From positions 1 through 64,000 of the forward strand of contig JAGWYN010000018.1 of NCBI GenBank assembly GCA_018969295.1: DNA of 64,000 nt, in the 5' to 3' direction. Shown here piece after piece: positions 36,814 to 45,480 of the stretch. The DNA comes from Chloroflexota bacterium (GTDB taxonomy: Bacteria; Chloroflexota; Anaerolineae; Caldilineales; Caldilineaceae). The notes below the pieces were generated by a model that saw only the letters and a program-made list of their open reading frames with translations, searched no databases and was not told where the DNA came from. The translations under genes and the position numbers were made by a program. Position 1 is the stretch's first letter; the number at the start of each line of letters is the position of its first letter.

Positions 36814-37797
36814 CTAGGGCGTGTGGTATTGTGCAGCCAGCCGGGCCACAACCTTGTAGGCGTTCAGCAGCCGCCGGGGTGGAATGTCAGGCTGGACAAA
36901 ATGGCCCGTGTTGTAGATAAAGCCGCCACCCGGCGCATAAATGGCAAAGCGCTGGGTGATGTACTCCTCCAAGGCTGGGCCGTCGTAGGCAAGCAGCCCG
37001 TCGATCACATCGAGAGACCCGTAAATCGTAATCTGATCCCCGTAACGCTCTTTGACCGTCTGCGGATCCATCCCAGAGCTCTCCTGCACCGGATGCATCG
37101 AGTCGTAGCCGATGTCGACCAGCTCATCCAGGATCTGCATGATGTAGCCATCGCTGTGCAGGTTGACAAAGAGCCCAATGCGATGGGCGTGCTCCACCAC
37201 CCGGCGGGCGTAGGGAGCGATCATCGAACGCCACATGCGCGGGGAAAAAAGCATATTTTGATTGGAGCCCCAGTCATCGGAGAGGGTGATCCCGTCGACG
37301 CCAGCTTCCGCCAGGCTGCCCACCAGCCCACACAGCCAGTCAGCGTAGCGGTCGAACCAGCTGTTCATCAGTCTGGGCTGGGCGCCCAGATTCATCCAAC
37401 AGTTTTCGATACCAATGATGCGGCTGGTCCCTTCGACAATCCCCCAGACATGGGCCAGGATGAACCGTTTGTCGCCCTGCTGGCGAACTGCCTCAGAGAC
37501 ATTCAACCCAGCAAAATCATAGTTCCAGGTTGAATGGGTGAGCCAGCGCGGGTCGCGCGGGTCCCCTGGGTCAAACTCAGAGAGCGCCTGTACATCCCAC
37601 AGCCGACCAGTTTGGTTAGGATAGGGCACAAAGCCGACAAAGAGATCGACGCCAAATTCATCGAGAAACTGCTCGCGCGGCCCATATTCAGCGGCCAGCA
37701 GCTCGACAAACTGCTTTTGATAGAGCCAGCAATCGACAGGCGTGCGGTCGGTTGTCTGGCGGCGCAAGGTTGCAGCCACCCGCTCTTTGGAGTTCAT
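36814..37797 (-). CDS. Uroporphyrinogen decarboxylase (URO-D) family protein, probably not HemE
   Basis: The 327-residue protein begins MNSKERVAATLRRQTTDRTPVD, the standard opening of URO-D superfamily members. It contains GVDGITLSDDWGSNQNMLFSP and LFVNLHSDGYIMQILDELVDIG, features of the branch that includes corrinoid methyltransferases and uncharacterised sugar-locus proteins. The HemE signatures for porphyrinogen binding are not evident. ATG 37797 lies 9 bases after the response-regulator stop, behind GAGGA. It is in one operon with a two-component regulator and a sugar dehydrogenase. Reaction not assigned. Confidence 0.8.
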   Translation of the reverse strand: MNSKERVAATLRRQTTDRTPVDCWLYQKQFVELLAAEYGPREQFLDEFGVDLFVGFVPYPNQTGRLWDVQALSEFDPGDPRDPRWLTHSTWNYDFAGLNVSEAVRQQGDKRFILAHVWGIVEGTSRIIGIENCWMNLGAQPRLMNSWFDRYADWLCGLVGSLAEAGVDGITLSDDWGSNQNMLFSPRMWRSMIAPYARRVVEHAHRIGLFVNLHSDGYIMQILDELVDIGYDSMHPVQESSGMDPQTVKERYGDQITIYGSLDVIDGLLAYDGPALEEYITQRFAIYAPGGGFIYNTGHFVQPDIPPRRLLNAYKVVARLAAQYHTP

Positions 37798-37806
37798 ACT
37801 TTTTCC

Positions 37807-38484
37807 TCAATTTTCACGCAGCGCGTAGCCGACGCCCCGCACAGTCTGAAGCAGACGCGACTTGCCACCCGCCTCCAACTTGCTGCGCAGATAGCGCACA
37901 TACACTTCGATAATATTGCTTTCGCCACCAAAGTCATATTCCCAGATATGCTCGTAAATGACCTCACGGGTCAGGACCTGGCCAGGGTGGCGCATAAACA
38001 GCTCCAGCAGATCAAACTCTTTGGCGGTCAGTTCGACCCCGTCGCCGCCGCGGCGGACCTGACGCGTGCGTGGGGTGAGTTCCAGATCCGCATACCGGTA
38101 GACCTCTGGAGCCACTTCCATCCGATGGCGCCGAAACAGGGCGCGCAGACGGGCCAGCAGTTCGTCAAAAGCGAACGGTTTGACCATGTAGTCGTCGGCG
38201 CCGGCATCCAGCCCGGTAACCCGGTCCTGCACCGAGTCACGGGCGGTCAACATCAGGATCGGCACGTTGGAGGCGCTGCGCAGCCGACGACAGACCTCCA
38301 GGCCATCCAGCTTGGGCAACATGACATCTAAAATGATTGCATCGGGCACCATCTCACGTGCCACCCGCAACGCTGTTTCGCCGTCCTCAGCAGTATCGAT
38401 CGTGTAGCCCTCAAAGAGCAACCCCCGCCGCAACAGATCTCGAATGCGGCGGTCATCCTCGACGACCAGAATTCGTCCGTTCAT
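37807..38484 (-). CDS. OmpR/PhoB-family response regulator
   Basis: The 225-residue protein has a receiver domain with the acidic pair in VVEDDRR, phospho-acceptor Asp in AIILDVMLPK, Thr in LMLTARDS and Lys in MVKPFAF. The winged-helix effector follows (ELTAKEFDLLELFMRHPGQV; NIIEVYVRYLRSKL). It heads an operon with the URO-D protein and the sugar dehydrogenase. The start codon sits in a 10-bp tandem repeat, each copy of which contains an ATG. Probable partner of the histidine kinase at 33846. Confidence 0.95.
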   Translation of the reverse strand: MNGRILVVEDDRRIRDLLRRGLLFEGYTIDTAEDGETALRVAREMVPDAIILDVMLPKLDGLEVCRRLRSASNVPILMLTARDSVQDRVTGLDAGADDYMVKPFAFDELLARLRALFRRHRMEVAPEVYRYADLELTPRTRQVRRGGDGVELTAKEFDLLELFMRHPGQVLTREVIYEHIWEYDFGGESNIIEVYVRYLRSKLEAGGKSRLLQTVRGVGYALREN

Positions 38485-38528
38485 TGCCGTTCATTGCCGT
38501 TCATTGCCGTTCATTGCCATTCATTGCC
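38479..38528 (-). repeat. 10-bp tandem repeat (5 copies) spanning the response-regulator start
   Basis: GTTCATTGCC is repeated four times exactly and a fifth time with one change. Read on the minus strand, every copy gives GGCAATGAAC and so an ATG; the copy nearest the gene supplies its start codon. Because the period is 10, upstream ATGs fall in all three frames and the one 30 bases upstream runs into a stop within eight codons. Confidence 0.9.
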
Positions 38529-38563
38529 ACGCTGTCCCACAGAAGCCAATTTTCGCTCCCTTG

Positions 38564-38592
38564 ATTGTAGGCAAGCACCAGCAGCCTGTCAA
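38564..38592 (-). promoter_or_regulatory. Promoter of the response-regulator operon
   Basis: On the minus strand TTGACA (38587-38592), 17-base spacer, TACAAT (38564-38569). It gives a leader of about 70 bases that contains the whole tandem repeat. Confidence 0.75.
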
Positions 38593-38777
38593 ATCCCCAG
38601 AACAGTCGCCCCGATGGGCTGTACAGTACATCCTGCTTCGTTTCACACCCCCTGGAGAAAGATGCTACAATCCAAAAAGAAGAAGAGCTTCTCCAGCCGG
38701 CTGCAAGAGAAGAGCCGGCTGTTGGCCGCCGATCAGCTATTTCGCACAAACCGCACCATCCACCAAGGAGTTCCTGT

Positions 38778-40166
38778 ATGGCAGAACCAACCTATCGCAT
38801 CGAACGCGACAGCATGGGCGAGATCCAAGTGCCTGCCAATGCCCTCTACAGCGCCCAGACACAGCGCGCCGTCGAAAATTTTCCGGTCAGCAACCTCCGC
38901 TTCCCACGCACCTTCATCCGAGCGCTCGCGCTGATCAAAGGTGCAGCAGCGGCTGTCAACCAGCGGCTGGGCTTGCTGGAAGCAGACATGGCGCTGGCCA
39001 TTCAGGCGGCCGCCGACGCAGTGGCCAAGGGCCAGTACGACGAACAATTTGTCCTCGACATCTTCCAGACCGGCTCGGGGACCAGCACCAACATGAACAC
39101 CAATGAAGTGCTGGCCTCGCTGGCGGCTGCACGGCTGGGGAGCAAGGTGCACCCCAACGACCATGTCAACATGAGCCAGAGCAGCAACGATGTGATCCCA
39201 ACCGCCATCCACCTGAGTGCCTATCTGGCTGTCCACGAAGAACTGCTGCCGGCGCTGGCCCATCTGCACCGAACATTGGCCGCCAAGGCCGCAGCCACCG
39301 ACCACGTCGTCACCACAGGACGGACCCATCTGATGGATGCCATGCCGGTCCGCGTCAGCCAGATCCTAGGGGGCTGGGCCAGCCAGATCCAGCATGGCAG
39401 CGAACGGCTTGCTGCTTCGCTGCCCCGTCTGGCCGAACTGGCACAGGGGGGGACAGCCGTCGGCACCGGCATCAACGCCCATCCAGCCTTTGGAAAGGCC
39501 ATTGCCAACCAGCTGGCCGAATGGACAGGGCTGCCGCTGGTCGCCAGCAGCAACTACTTTGAGTCGCTCAGCACCCAGGATGCTGCCGTGGAGCTGAGCG
39601 GCCAGCTCAACACCGTGGCGACCAGCCTCATGAAGATCGCCAACGACCTGCGCTGGATGAACAGCGGCCCGATCGCAGGTCTGGGTGAAATTGCCCTGCC
39701 TGCCCTGCAGCCAGGATCCAGCATTATGCCCGGCAAAGTCAACCCGGTGATCCCAGAGGCAGTCGCCATGCTCTGCGCACAGGTCATGGGCAACCACCTC
39801 ACAGTCACCATCGGCGGCCAGTCGGGCAACTTTCAGCTCAACGTCATGCTGCCGGTGATCGCCTACAACCTGCTGCAAAGCATCACCCTGCTGGCCAATG
39901 GCAGCCGCATGCTGGCAGACAGCGCCATCGCCGGCTTTACGGTCAACGAAGCACACATCGCTGGGCTGGTCGGGCGCAACCCGATTCTTGTGACCGCACT
40001 GAACCCAGTCATCGGCTACGAAAAAGGCGCCAAAATTGCCAAACGCGCCTACGCAGAGGGCAGGTCCCTCAAAGAAGTAGCGCTGGAGGAAACCGAACTG
40101 AGCCCCGACGAATTGGACCGAATCCTCGACCCGCGTGGGCTGACTGAAGGTGGAATCCACGAATAA
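38778..40166 (+). CDS. fumC: Class II fumarate hydratase
   Basis: Citric-acid-cycle enzyme, fumarate to malate, cytoplasmic homotetramer. The 462-residue protein has TGSGTSTNMNTNEVLA, the HxND-type region MSQSSNDVIPTAIH, TTGRTHLMDAMPVR and the superfamily signature GSSIMPGKVNPVIPE. Length and the fumarase-specific ends support FumC over aspartase or argininosuccinate lyase. ATG 38778 follows AAGGAG. Single gene, convergent with the M23 peptidase gene, with a shared hairpin between them. Confidence 0.94.
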   Translation: MAEPTYRIERDSMGEIQVPANALYSAQTQRAVENFPVSNLRFPRTFIRALALIKGAAAAVNQRLGLLEADMALAIQAAADAVAKGQYDEQFVLDIFQTGSGTSTNMNTNEVLASLAAARLGSKVHPNDHVNMSQSSNDVIPTAIHLSAYLAVHEELLPALAHLHRTLAAKAAATDHVVTTGRTHLMDAMPVRVSQILGGWASQIQHGSERLAASLPRLAELAQGGTAVGTGINAHPAFGKAIANQLAEWTGLPLVASSNYFESLSTQDAAVELSGQLNTVATSLMKIANDLRWMNSGPIAGLGEIALPALQPGSSIMPGKVNPVIPEAVAMLCAQVMGNHLTVTIGGQSGNFQLNVMLPVIAYNLLQSITLLANGSRMLADSAIAGFTVNEAHIAGLVGRNPILVTALNPVIGYEKGAKIAKRAYAEGRSLKEVALEETELSPDELDRILDPRGLTEGGIHE

Positions 40167-40174
40167 TCTCTGCC

Positions 40175-40237
40175 GCTGCTCTTTCGACTGGCTTTCAGGG
40201 CAGGCGTTCGCCCTTGGAGCCCGGTCGAAAGAGCAGC
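40175..40237. terminator. Bidirectional terminator between fumC and the M23 peptidase gene
   Basis: A perfect 14-bp stem (GCTGCTCTTTCGAC, 40175-40188, with 40224-40237) spans a 35-base loop and occupies nearly all of the 73-base gap between two convergent genes. U-tracts are short on both sides. Confidence 0.65.
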
Positions 40238-40239
40238 CT

Positions 40240-41556
40240 TTAGCGCAGATAGCTGGTCGGGTTGTAAGGCACGCCGTTGTAGCGAATCTCGAAATGGAGG
40301 TGAGGCCCAGTGCTGTTGCCCGTGTTGCCCATCGTGCCCAGCTGCTGACCTCGGCTGACAGTGGCACCAGGCTGCACAAAGATTGTGCTTAAATGGGCGT
40401 AGAGAGTGGTGAAGCCGTTGCCGTGGTCGACAATGGCGTAGTTGCCATATCCGCTGTTCCAGCCGCCACCCGCCAGGATTACATAGCCAGCGTCGGCAGC
40501 AGTCACCGGAGCCCCCAGCCATCCAGCGACATCGATCGCCGGGTGCCCCCCCCAATAGCCTTGGCTGACATAGCCAGCAGTCGGCCAGCTGAAGTTGCCA
40601 GAACCAGCCAAGGCTCCCGGCGGCCGGGAAACCGAATAGGCCGTTGAACTTCCACCAGCGACCGGGGCCACATAGGGTTTGGTGCCGCCCGGCACCACAA
40701 TTTCTTTGCCGATCGGCAAGGTCGCCTCGGCGCTCGCCATCCCATTCGCCGCATACTGGACAATCGCCTGCATCTCTGTCGAATATTTGTCGGCGATGCT
40801 GGAAAGCGTATCCCCCCGCTTGACAACGTGCAGCACGCCGTCGAGCGGCAGAATGCGCAGCTGATCCCCGATCTTGAGCAGATCAGGGTTCTGTTCGATC
40901 AACGAATTCGACCACATCAAAGTCTCAGGGGCCAGCCCAAACTTTTCAGCAATCCCCAAAACAGTGTCGCCGGACTTCACCGTATAGTAGCGGACTTCGG
41001 GCACCGCAGCTTCCGGGAGCACACCCTGCGGAAGCGCAGCCTGCGAGCTCTGTTCGGCAAAATTCAAAACCAGATTCGGCCGCAACGAGTCGTTCTCAAA
41101 GTCGCTGGCCAGCGACTTTGTCTGCGCCCCTGCCAGCGTTGCGCTGGCAAACCCAGACATCAGCTGCGCACCCGGCGTCGGCTCAAAACGCAACTGCCAG
41201 TCTGGAAGAGAGACCTGACTCAGCAGCAAGACAACCGCCGCAATCGACAACACCGCAACATGCCCTGCCAGCCTCAGGGGTGTCACCTGGTCGGTCAACA
41301 GCTGACGCACAGCACCCGCAGCGCCCAACACCGCCCCATCCAGCGCATCTGCCAGATCCTGCAGCCGAGGATTGGAAGCTCCGTAGGGTTTCGGTTGAAC
41401 GATTTGTACATTGGATTGTATATTGGAAGAGAGGGAGGAGGGGTACTCTGGCGTTTGGAGATCGTTGGGCTCTGGGCGGCGGCGGTCAAGGGGGGGGGTC
41501 GACGGGCTACTTCGCACGGGAGTGTCGCCAAATCCAACTTTGGCATCTTGTGTCAT
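40240..41556 (-). CDS. Membrane-anchored LysM/M23 cell-wall peptidase
   Basis: The 438-residue protein has a cytoplasmic N-terminal tail of about 90 residues, one membrane helix (LAGHVAVLSIAAVVLLLSQV), two LysM domains (YTVKSGDTVLGIAEKFGL; HVVKRGDTLSSIADKYST) and a C-terminal M23 domain. The zinc ligands are His and Asp in GHPAIDVAG and the HLHFE motif in STGPHLHFEIRYNG. It should bind peptidoglycan and either cut peptide cross-links or activate other enzymes. ATG 41556 follows GGAG. The long Pro/Ser-rich N-terminal tail is unusual for the family. Confidence 0.9.
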   Translation of the reverse strand: MTQDAKVGFGDTPVRSSPSTPPLDRRRPEPNDLQTPEYPSSLSSNIQSNVQIVQPKPYGASNPRLQDLADALDGAVLGAAGAVRQLLTDQVTPLRLAGHVAVLSIAAVVLLLSQVSLPDWQLRFEPTPGAQLMSGFASATLAGAQTKSLASDFENDSLRPNLVLNFAEQSSQAALPQGVLPEAAVPEVRYYTVKSGDTVLGIAEKFGLAPETLMWSNSLIEQNPDLLKIGDQLRILPLDGVLHVVKRGDTLSSIADKYSTEMQAIVQYAANGMASAEATLPIGKEIVVPGGTKPYVAPVAGGSSTAYSVSRPPGALAGSGNFSWPTAGYVSQGYWGGHPAIDVAGWLGAPVTAADAGYVILAGGGWNSGYGNYAIVDHGNGFTTLYAHLSTIFVQPGATVSRGQQLGTMGNTGNSTGPHLHFEIRYNGVPYNPTSYLR

Positions 41557-41792
41557 ATAAACAATCTCCAGATGAGCAGCTTCCAGCCAGGCGAGGGACG
41601 ATCCAAAAAAACCTGAGTTTTTTCCATACAGACACCCTCACACATGGCTGAACAGAGCCGACGAAATCTGTCTTTGAACACGAACCGTCCAGCATGTCCC
41701 GCTAGACCGTTGAAGAGCAGAACTGCTGTTGATAATAGCACACAGCAGAGAGCTTGCCAAGCGCACAAAGTGCGTTTCCCCTGCCCAACAAA

Positions 41793-41821
41793 ACGATCCC
41801 GGCAGCTTGTACCGGGATCGT
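41793..41821 (-). terminator. Intrinsic terminator of rho
   Basis: A 10-bp stem (ACGATCCCGG with CCGGGATCGT) closes a 9-base loop. On the minus strand TTTT follows the stem directly. It lies 45 bases after the rho stop. Confidence 0.8.
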
Positions 41822-41865
41822 CGTTGAATCGTAGGTTTTTCGTACACAAAAAAACGCGCATCGAT

Positions 41866-43143
41866 CTAGCGCTTGGTCAACGTTTCCAAAAATTCCCGGT
41901 TGTCACGGGTCCGGCTCATCCGTTCAATGATCGGCAAAATGGCCTCGCCGCCGCCGCCCATGGCATCGATCATCCGGCGCAAGGTGTAGACCTTGGAGAG
42001 GGTCTCGGCGTCCAGCAGCTTCTCTTCGGCACGCGTGCCGCTGCGCTCGATGTCGAAGGCCGGAAAAATCCGGCGTTCAGCCAGCTTCCGGCTCAGATGG
42101 AGTTCCATGTTGCCGGTCCCTTTGAACTCTTCGTAGATCACATCGTCCATCCGGCTGCCAGTGTCGACCAGACAGGTGGCAATCACCGTCAAACTGCCAC
42201 CCTCCTCGAGGTTGCGTGCAGCCCCAAAGAAATGCTTGGGGGGATAGAGGGCAGCCGGGTCGATGCCACCAGAGAGCGTGCGGCCAGAAGGGGGGACCGT
42301 CAGGTTGTAGGCGCGCGACAGACGGGTGATGCTGTCCAGCAAAATGACCACGTCGCGGCGGCCTTCCACCAGCCGTTTTGCCCGTTCAAGGGCCATTTCA
42401 GCGACACGCACATGGTTTTGTACAGGCTCGTCGAAAGTGCTGCTCACCACCTCAGCCTCGACAGAACGATCCATGTCGGTGACCTCCTCGGGGCGCTCGC
42501 CGATCAAGACAACCATCAGATGGATGTTCTTGTAATTGGAGGTGATCCCATTGGCAACCCGCTTCAACACGGTGGTCTTCCCAGCCTTGGGGGGACTGAC
42601 GATCAGACCACGCTGGCCACGCCCGATGGGCGAGAGCAGGTCGATCATACGGGTCGAAATGACATTGGGGCGGGTCTCCAACAAGATCTGTTCGTTGGGA
42701 AAGATCGGGGTCATCTTCTCAAAGACAGGACGCTTCTTGGCTTCCTCCGGGTCCAGGCCGTTGACCGCTTCGACCTTCAACAATCCATGAAACTTTTCTG
42801 TATCTTTGGGAGGGCGCACCTGGCCGATCACCAGATCGCCGGTCCGCAGCCCGAACCGTCGAATCTGACTCTGGCTCACATAGACATCTTCCGGCCCTGG
42901 CAGCAGATGGTCGCTCCGCAAAAATCCAATATTGTCCTGCACAATCTCCAAAATACCCCCGCCAAAAATAAACCCGGCCTGCTCTGCGCTGGCACGCAAC
43001 AGACGCATCACCAGGTCATACTTCTTCAGACGGGTGTAGCCAGTCACATTGGCTGAGCGAGCGATGTCGCGCAGCTCCTCCAGGTTTAGATCTTCCAACT
43101 GACCAATCGTCATTTGTTCCAGGGGAATGCTCTCATCCAGCAT
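41866..43143 (-). CDS. rho: Transcription termination factor Rho
   Basis: Hexameric RNA helicase that ends transcription. The 425-residue protein has the Rho N-terminal fold (LNLEELRDIARSANVTGY), the RNA-binding cold-shock-like domain, Walker A SPPKAGKTT, Walker B DVVILLDSITRL, the Q-loop region and the R-loop GTGNMELHLSRKLAERRIFP. It is a compact form without the long insert seen in many Actinobacteria. ATG 43143 is 9 bases behind AAGGA, better than TTG 43149. Its promoter is about 350 bases upstream, leaving a long leader, which in other bacteria is the place of Rho autoregulation. Confidence 0.97.
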   Translation of the reverse strand: MLDESIPLEQMTIGQLEDLNLEELRDIARSANVTGYTRLKKYDLVMRLLRASAEQAGFIFGGGILEIVQDNIGFLRSDHLLPGPEDVYVSQSQIRRFGLRTGDLVIGQVRPPKDTEKFHGLLKVEAVNGLDPEEAKKRPVFEKMTPIFPNEQILLETRPNVISTRMIDLLSPIGRGQRGLIVSPPKAGKTTVLKRVANGITSNYKNIHLMVVLIGERPEEVTDMDRSVEAEVVSSTFDEPVQNHVRVAEMALERAKRLVEGRRDVVILLDSITRLSRAYNLTVPPSGRTLSGGIDPAALYPPKHFFGAARNLEEGGSLTVIATCLVDTGSRMDDVIYEEFKGTGNMELHLSRKLAERRIFPAFDIERSGTRAEEKLLDAETLSKVYTLRRMIDAMGGGGEAILPIIERMSRTRDNREFLETLTKR

Positions 43144-43563
43144 ATCCAATCATCCTTCTATCCCGTAATTGTCTGCGGGTGATAACACCCGAAAAATCGT
43201 ATGCAAACCCAACGGATACCAGCCCAAACTGGTTCCAATTGAGGATGGCGCACTGAAGGTCAGCCGCTTGCCGATGCAACACTGCTCTGTTCCTGCCAAC
43301 AGGGAATTGCCCTCTTCGACTTCTCAAGCAGCAGCGACCAGTTCGGCCTACAAATAAATGTGCAGCAACTCGCTGTTACTGGTGGGAGTAAACAAGTCTT
43401 TCCTTGTGGACAACAGCTGTCGTAGACAATTAGGGATTTGTTGAAAGGAAAGTGGAAAAGCCCTATAACAGATTTGGTCCCTAACCTATAAAACAGTATA
43501 GCAGAGGATGGCTGTCAAGTCAACTCATCTCACAACAAATTGTCGCTCTTTTGGGGGGGGGAA

Positions 43564-43599
43564 TTTTTACCAGGCAGGTTCTTTTTACCAGGCAGGTTC
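43564..43599. repeat. 18-bp tandem repeat, 2 exact copies
   Basis: TTTTTACCAGGCAGGTTC occurs twice without gap, directly after a run of nine G (43553-43561) and directly before the hairpin that follows the Crp/Fnr gene. Confidence 0.9.
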
Positions 43600-43643
43600 T
43601 GCGGAGAAGATCTCTTTGCAGAGCTTTGATCTCTTCTCCGCAG
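43599..43643 (-). terminator. Hairpin downstream of the Crp/Fnr gene
   Basis: CTGCGGAGAAGA (43599-43610) pairs exactly with TCTTCTCCGCAG (43632-43643) across a 21-base loop. It lies 28 bases after the Crp/Fnr stop. No U-tract follows on the minus strand. Confidence 0.5.
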
Positions 43644-43670
43644 CTTCAGACAGATTCGGACAGGCGCTGC

Positions 43671-44408
43671 TCACCACTCCCACAGGCCGCCTACCTCGCG
43701 CAACGTCTCAGCATCTACCAGATTGATGCGCCGATAGCCCAACTCGACCAGCCCCTGACGCTTAAAATCGCGCAAGATGGCACTCACCGTCTCGCGGTAG
43801 GTGCCCAAATGATCGGCCAATGCCTGATGGCTGACCCCTTTGATCACACCGCTGTCGTCCTGGTCCAGATCGATCAACAGCGCCGCCAGACGTTCCGGCA
43901 ATTTCTTGTACGCCACATCTTCCAGGTTGTTCTCGACCTGCATCAGCCGCGCACCGTAAGTCTGCAACATCCCCCACCCCAGAATCGGATACTGCATCGT
44001 CATGTTGCGCGCCTCGCTGTTTGGAATCATCCAGACCTGGCACTCCTCTGCCGCTTCAGCAAATACATTGGGCTCTCTGAAACTGTCCAGCGCACCTTCC
44101 CCAAAAATTGCTCCCGGCTCCAAGGTGGCAATCACCAGACGACGCCCTTCGCTGTTGGTGCAAAGCAGATTGGCTTTGCCAGCCATCAACACATACATGC
44201 GCGACCCCATTGCCTCCACCGAGGCAATCAGTTGCCCACGCTCTACCCGTCGGGCCGTAATCACTTTGTCGAACGCCGGGTCTTCTTCGCGCAAAGCGGT
44301 GAGCATCTGAGGAACACTGGCCACGCGCCCCCCCAGCAAAGTCGACGGCGCAGCCACCGCTGGGGCAATAAACGAAATACTCTGAGGCTCACGCGGGCTA
44401 ATTTTCAT
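43671..44408 (-). CDS. Crp/Fnr-family transcriptional regulator
   Basis: The 245-residue protein starts at ATG 44408 behind GGGAG. It has a cyclic-nucleotide-binding-like beta-roll (RGQLIASVEAMGSRMYVLMA; VIATLEPGAIFGEGAL), a long dimer helix and a C-terminal winged helix with HQALADHLGTYRETVSAILR, the recognition helix of the family. No Fnr-type cysteine cluster is present at the N terminus. It lies downstream of a CarH-like regulator and a polyprenyl-synthase-like gene on the same strand, so it may be part of the same response. Effector unknown. Confidence 0.92.
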   Translation of the reverse strand: MKISPREPQSISFIAPAVAAPSTLLGGRVASVPQMLTALREEDPAFDKVITARRVERGQLIASVEAMGSRMYVLMAGKANLLCTNSEGRRLVIATLEPGAIFGEGALDSFREPNVFAEAAEECQVWMIPNSEARNMTMQYPILGWGMLQTYGARLMQVENNLEDVAYKKLPERLAALLIDLDQDDSGVIKGVSHQALADHLGTYRETVSAILRDFKRQGLVELGYRRINLVDAETLREVGGLWEW

Positions 44409-44769
44409 GGTTGTCTCCCTTATTCCTTGACTACGCTGGTTCCACATGGATCGGTTGCTGGCTGCGTCTTAGATGGTTACTCGACATTTGTTGGACATTT
44501 TATCTTAAAGTCCTTTACACGCCTTTTTCAAAACCTGCAAAGAGGGGAAAATCTGATACAAAACCTTTGCAATTATTAAACCATACTTTTGCGCCGTTGT
44601 CTAGCCCCCAAAACATGAGATTTTTCTCATCAAGGGGCCAGCCGCTCACCGCAATTTTTTTGCTGAAGCACAGTCTACCAACCCATGATTAAACAGTGAT
44701 TGGAAAATTGTTGGAGATTTGTTAGCAGACAGGCGAGCAATGGACGAAGGGGGGCTCGCGACCGGCGTC
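44409..44769 (-). other. AT-rich intergenic region with terminator-like hairpin
   Basis: This 361-base gap between the polyprenyl-synthase-like and Crp/Fnr genes holds no recognisable gene. At 44604-44638, GCCCC then ATGAGA pair with TCTCAT and GGGGC around a TTTT loop; on the minus strand GTTTT follows the inner stem, so it may end the CarH operon. The Crp/Fnr promoter should lie between here and 44409, but no clear -35/-10 pair was found. Confidence 0.45.
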
Positions 44770-45480
44770 TCAAGCGGTCTCTGCGGCTGGGTGCGCTGAC
44801 CACCATTGCAAAAGGACCTGCCAGCGGCCCAGCTGGGCTGGCGTCAAAGCGTGGGATGGCAACAGCAGCTGCCCACTCAGACGCGCAGCCAGGCCAGCGA
44901 CCAGCTCCAAAATGGCTTGCTGCGTCTCTTCTGCTGCCCGTGTCAGCCGCATCGCAGCAGTGGCCCCTGCCCTGAACAGTTCGCTGTCCTCGTCGTAAGG
45001 CTCCAGAGCACCGTCAAAACGCTGACGCAGATGCCCTTCACTCACTCGTTTCAGCGCATCCGCAAAAATTTCTACCACGGCCGCCTCGCCCGTGCGCACC
45101 GCCAGACCTGCCGCACGGCTGAAGCAGTAGTCGCCAGCCAGGATCGTGCTCCCCAGCAAGGTCAGGTTCGGGGCAGTCGGTTTGGATGTGCTGCCCACCC
45201 GCATATGGACCGCCAGCGCGCGGTGCAGCATCTCCAAGGCGGCAGCCAGCGCCACCCGCTGCTCGCACAGACGTGGGCTCTCTTCCTCGGCCATCCCCGC
45301 AGCCAACACGATGGCTGCCCGACGCAGGCTGCCGCCCGCCTGTGCTGCCACCAGCTGGCTGAAAGGAGGAAACAGATCCGCGACCGCAGCGTGCAGCAGC
45401 TGGTCAACCTGCGCCAGCTCTGCCTCAAATGCTTGCTGGGCAGCCCCCCGCTCCATGATCGACTCGCGCCCCATCGTCAA
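44770..45480 (-). CDS. Degenerate/truncated polyprenyl diphosphate synthase-like protein
   Basis: The 236-residue all-helical protein resembles trans-isoprenyl diphosphate synthases in the stretch LLGSTILAGDYCFSRAAGLA and the preceding helix (LEMLHRALAVH). The first Asp-rich motif that should follow that helix is missing (VHMRVGSTSKPTAP is found instead), and the C-terminal part with the second Asp-rich motif is absent. Usual length is near 320. It is therefore unlikely to be a normal catalyst; a non-catalytic partner subunit of a heterodimeric synthase or a derived regulator are possible. It overlaps the CarH-like gene by 4 bases, so the two are co-translated. Confidence 0.65.
   Translation of the reverse strand: MTMGRESIMERGAAQQAFEAELAQVDQLLHAAVADLFPPFSQLVAAQAGGSLRRAAIVLAAGMAEEESPRLCEQRVALAAALEMLHRALAVHMRVGSTSKPTAPNLTLLGSTILAGDYCFSRAAGLAVRTGEAAVVEIFADALKRVSEGHLRQRFDGALEPYDEDSELFRAGATAAMRLTRAAEETQQAILELVAGLAARLSGQLLLPSHALTPAQLGRWQVLLQWWSAHPAAETA

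Larger units (their letters stand above)
43144..43670 (-). promoter_or_regulatory. rho leader and gap to the Crp/Fnr gene
   Basis: No convincing gene lies in this 527-base stretch. It holds the rho promoter on the minus strand (TTGACT 43518-43523, 17-base spacer, TATACT 43495-43500), a predicted leader of about 345 bases, a G9 run, an 18-bp tandem duplication and a 12-bp-stem hairpin. The leader is AT-richer than the flanking genes and could be a Rho-dependent attenuation region. Confidence 0.65.

Noticed and set aside
38479..38528. Direct repeats considered as a CRISPR array
   Set aside because: The 10-bp units are directly abutting without spacers, and no cas genes are present.
43133..43327. 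Possible leader peptide upstream of rho (64 codons, minus strand)
   Set aside because: It overlaps the rho start, lacks a good ribosome site and resembles no known peptide. The leader may still be regulatory.
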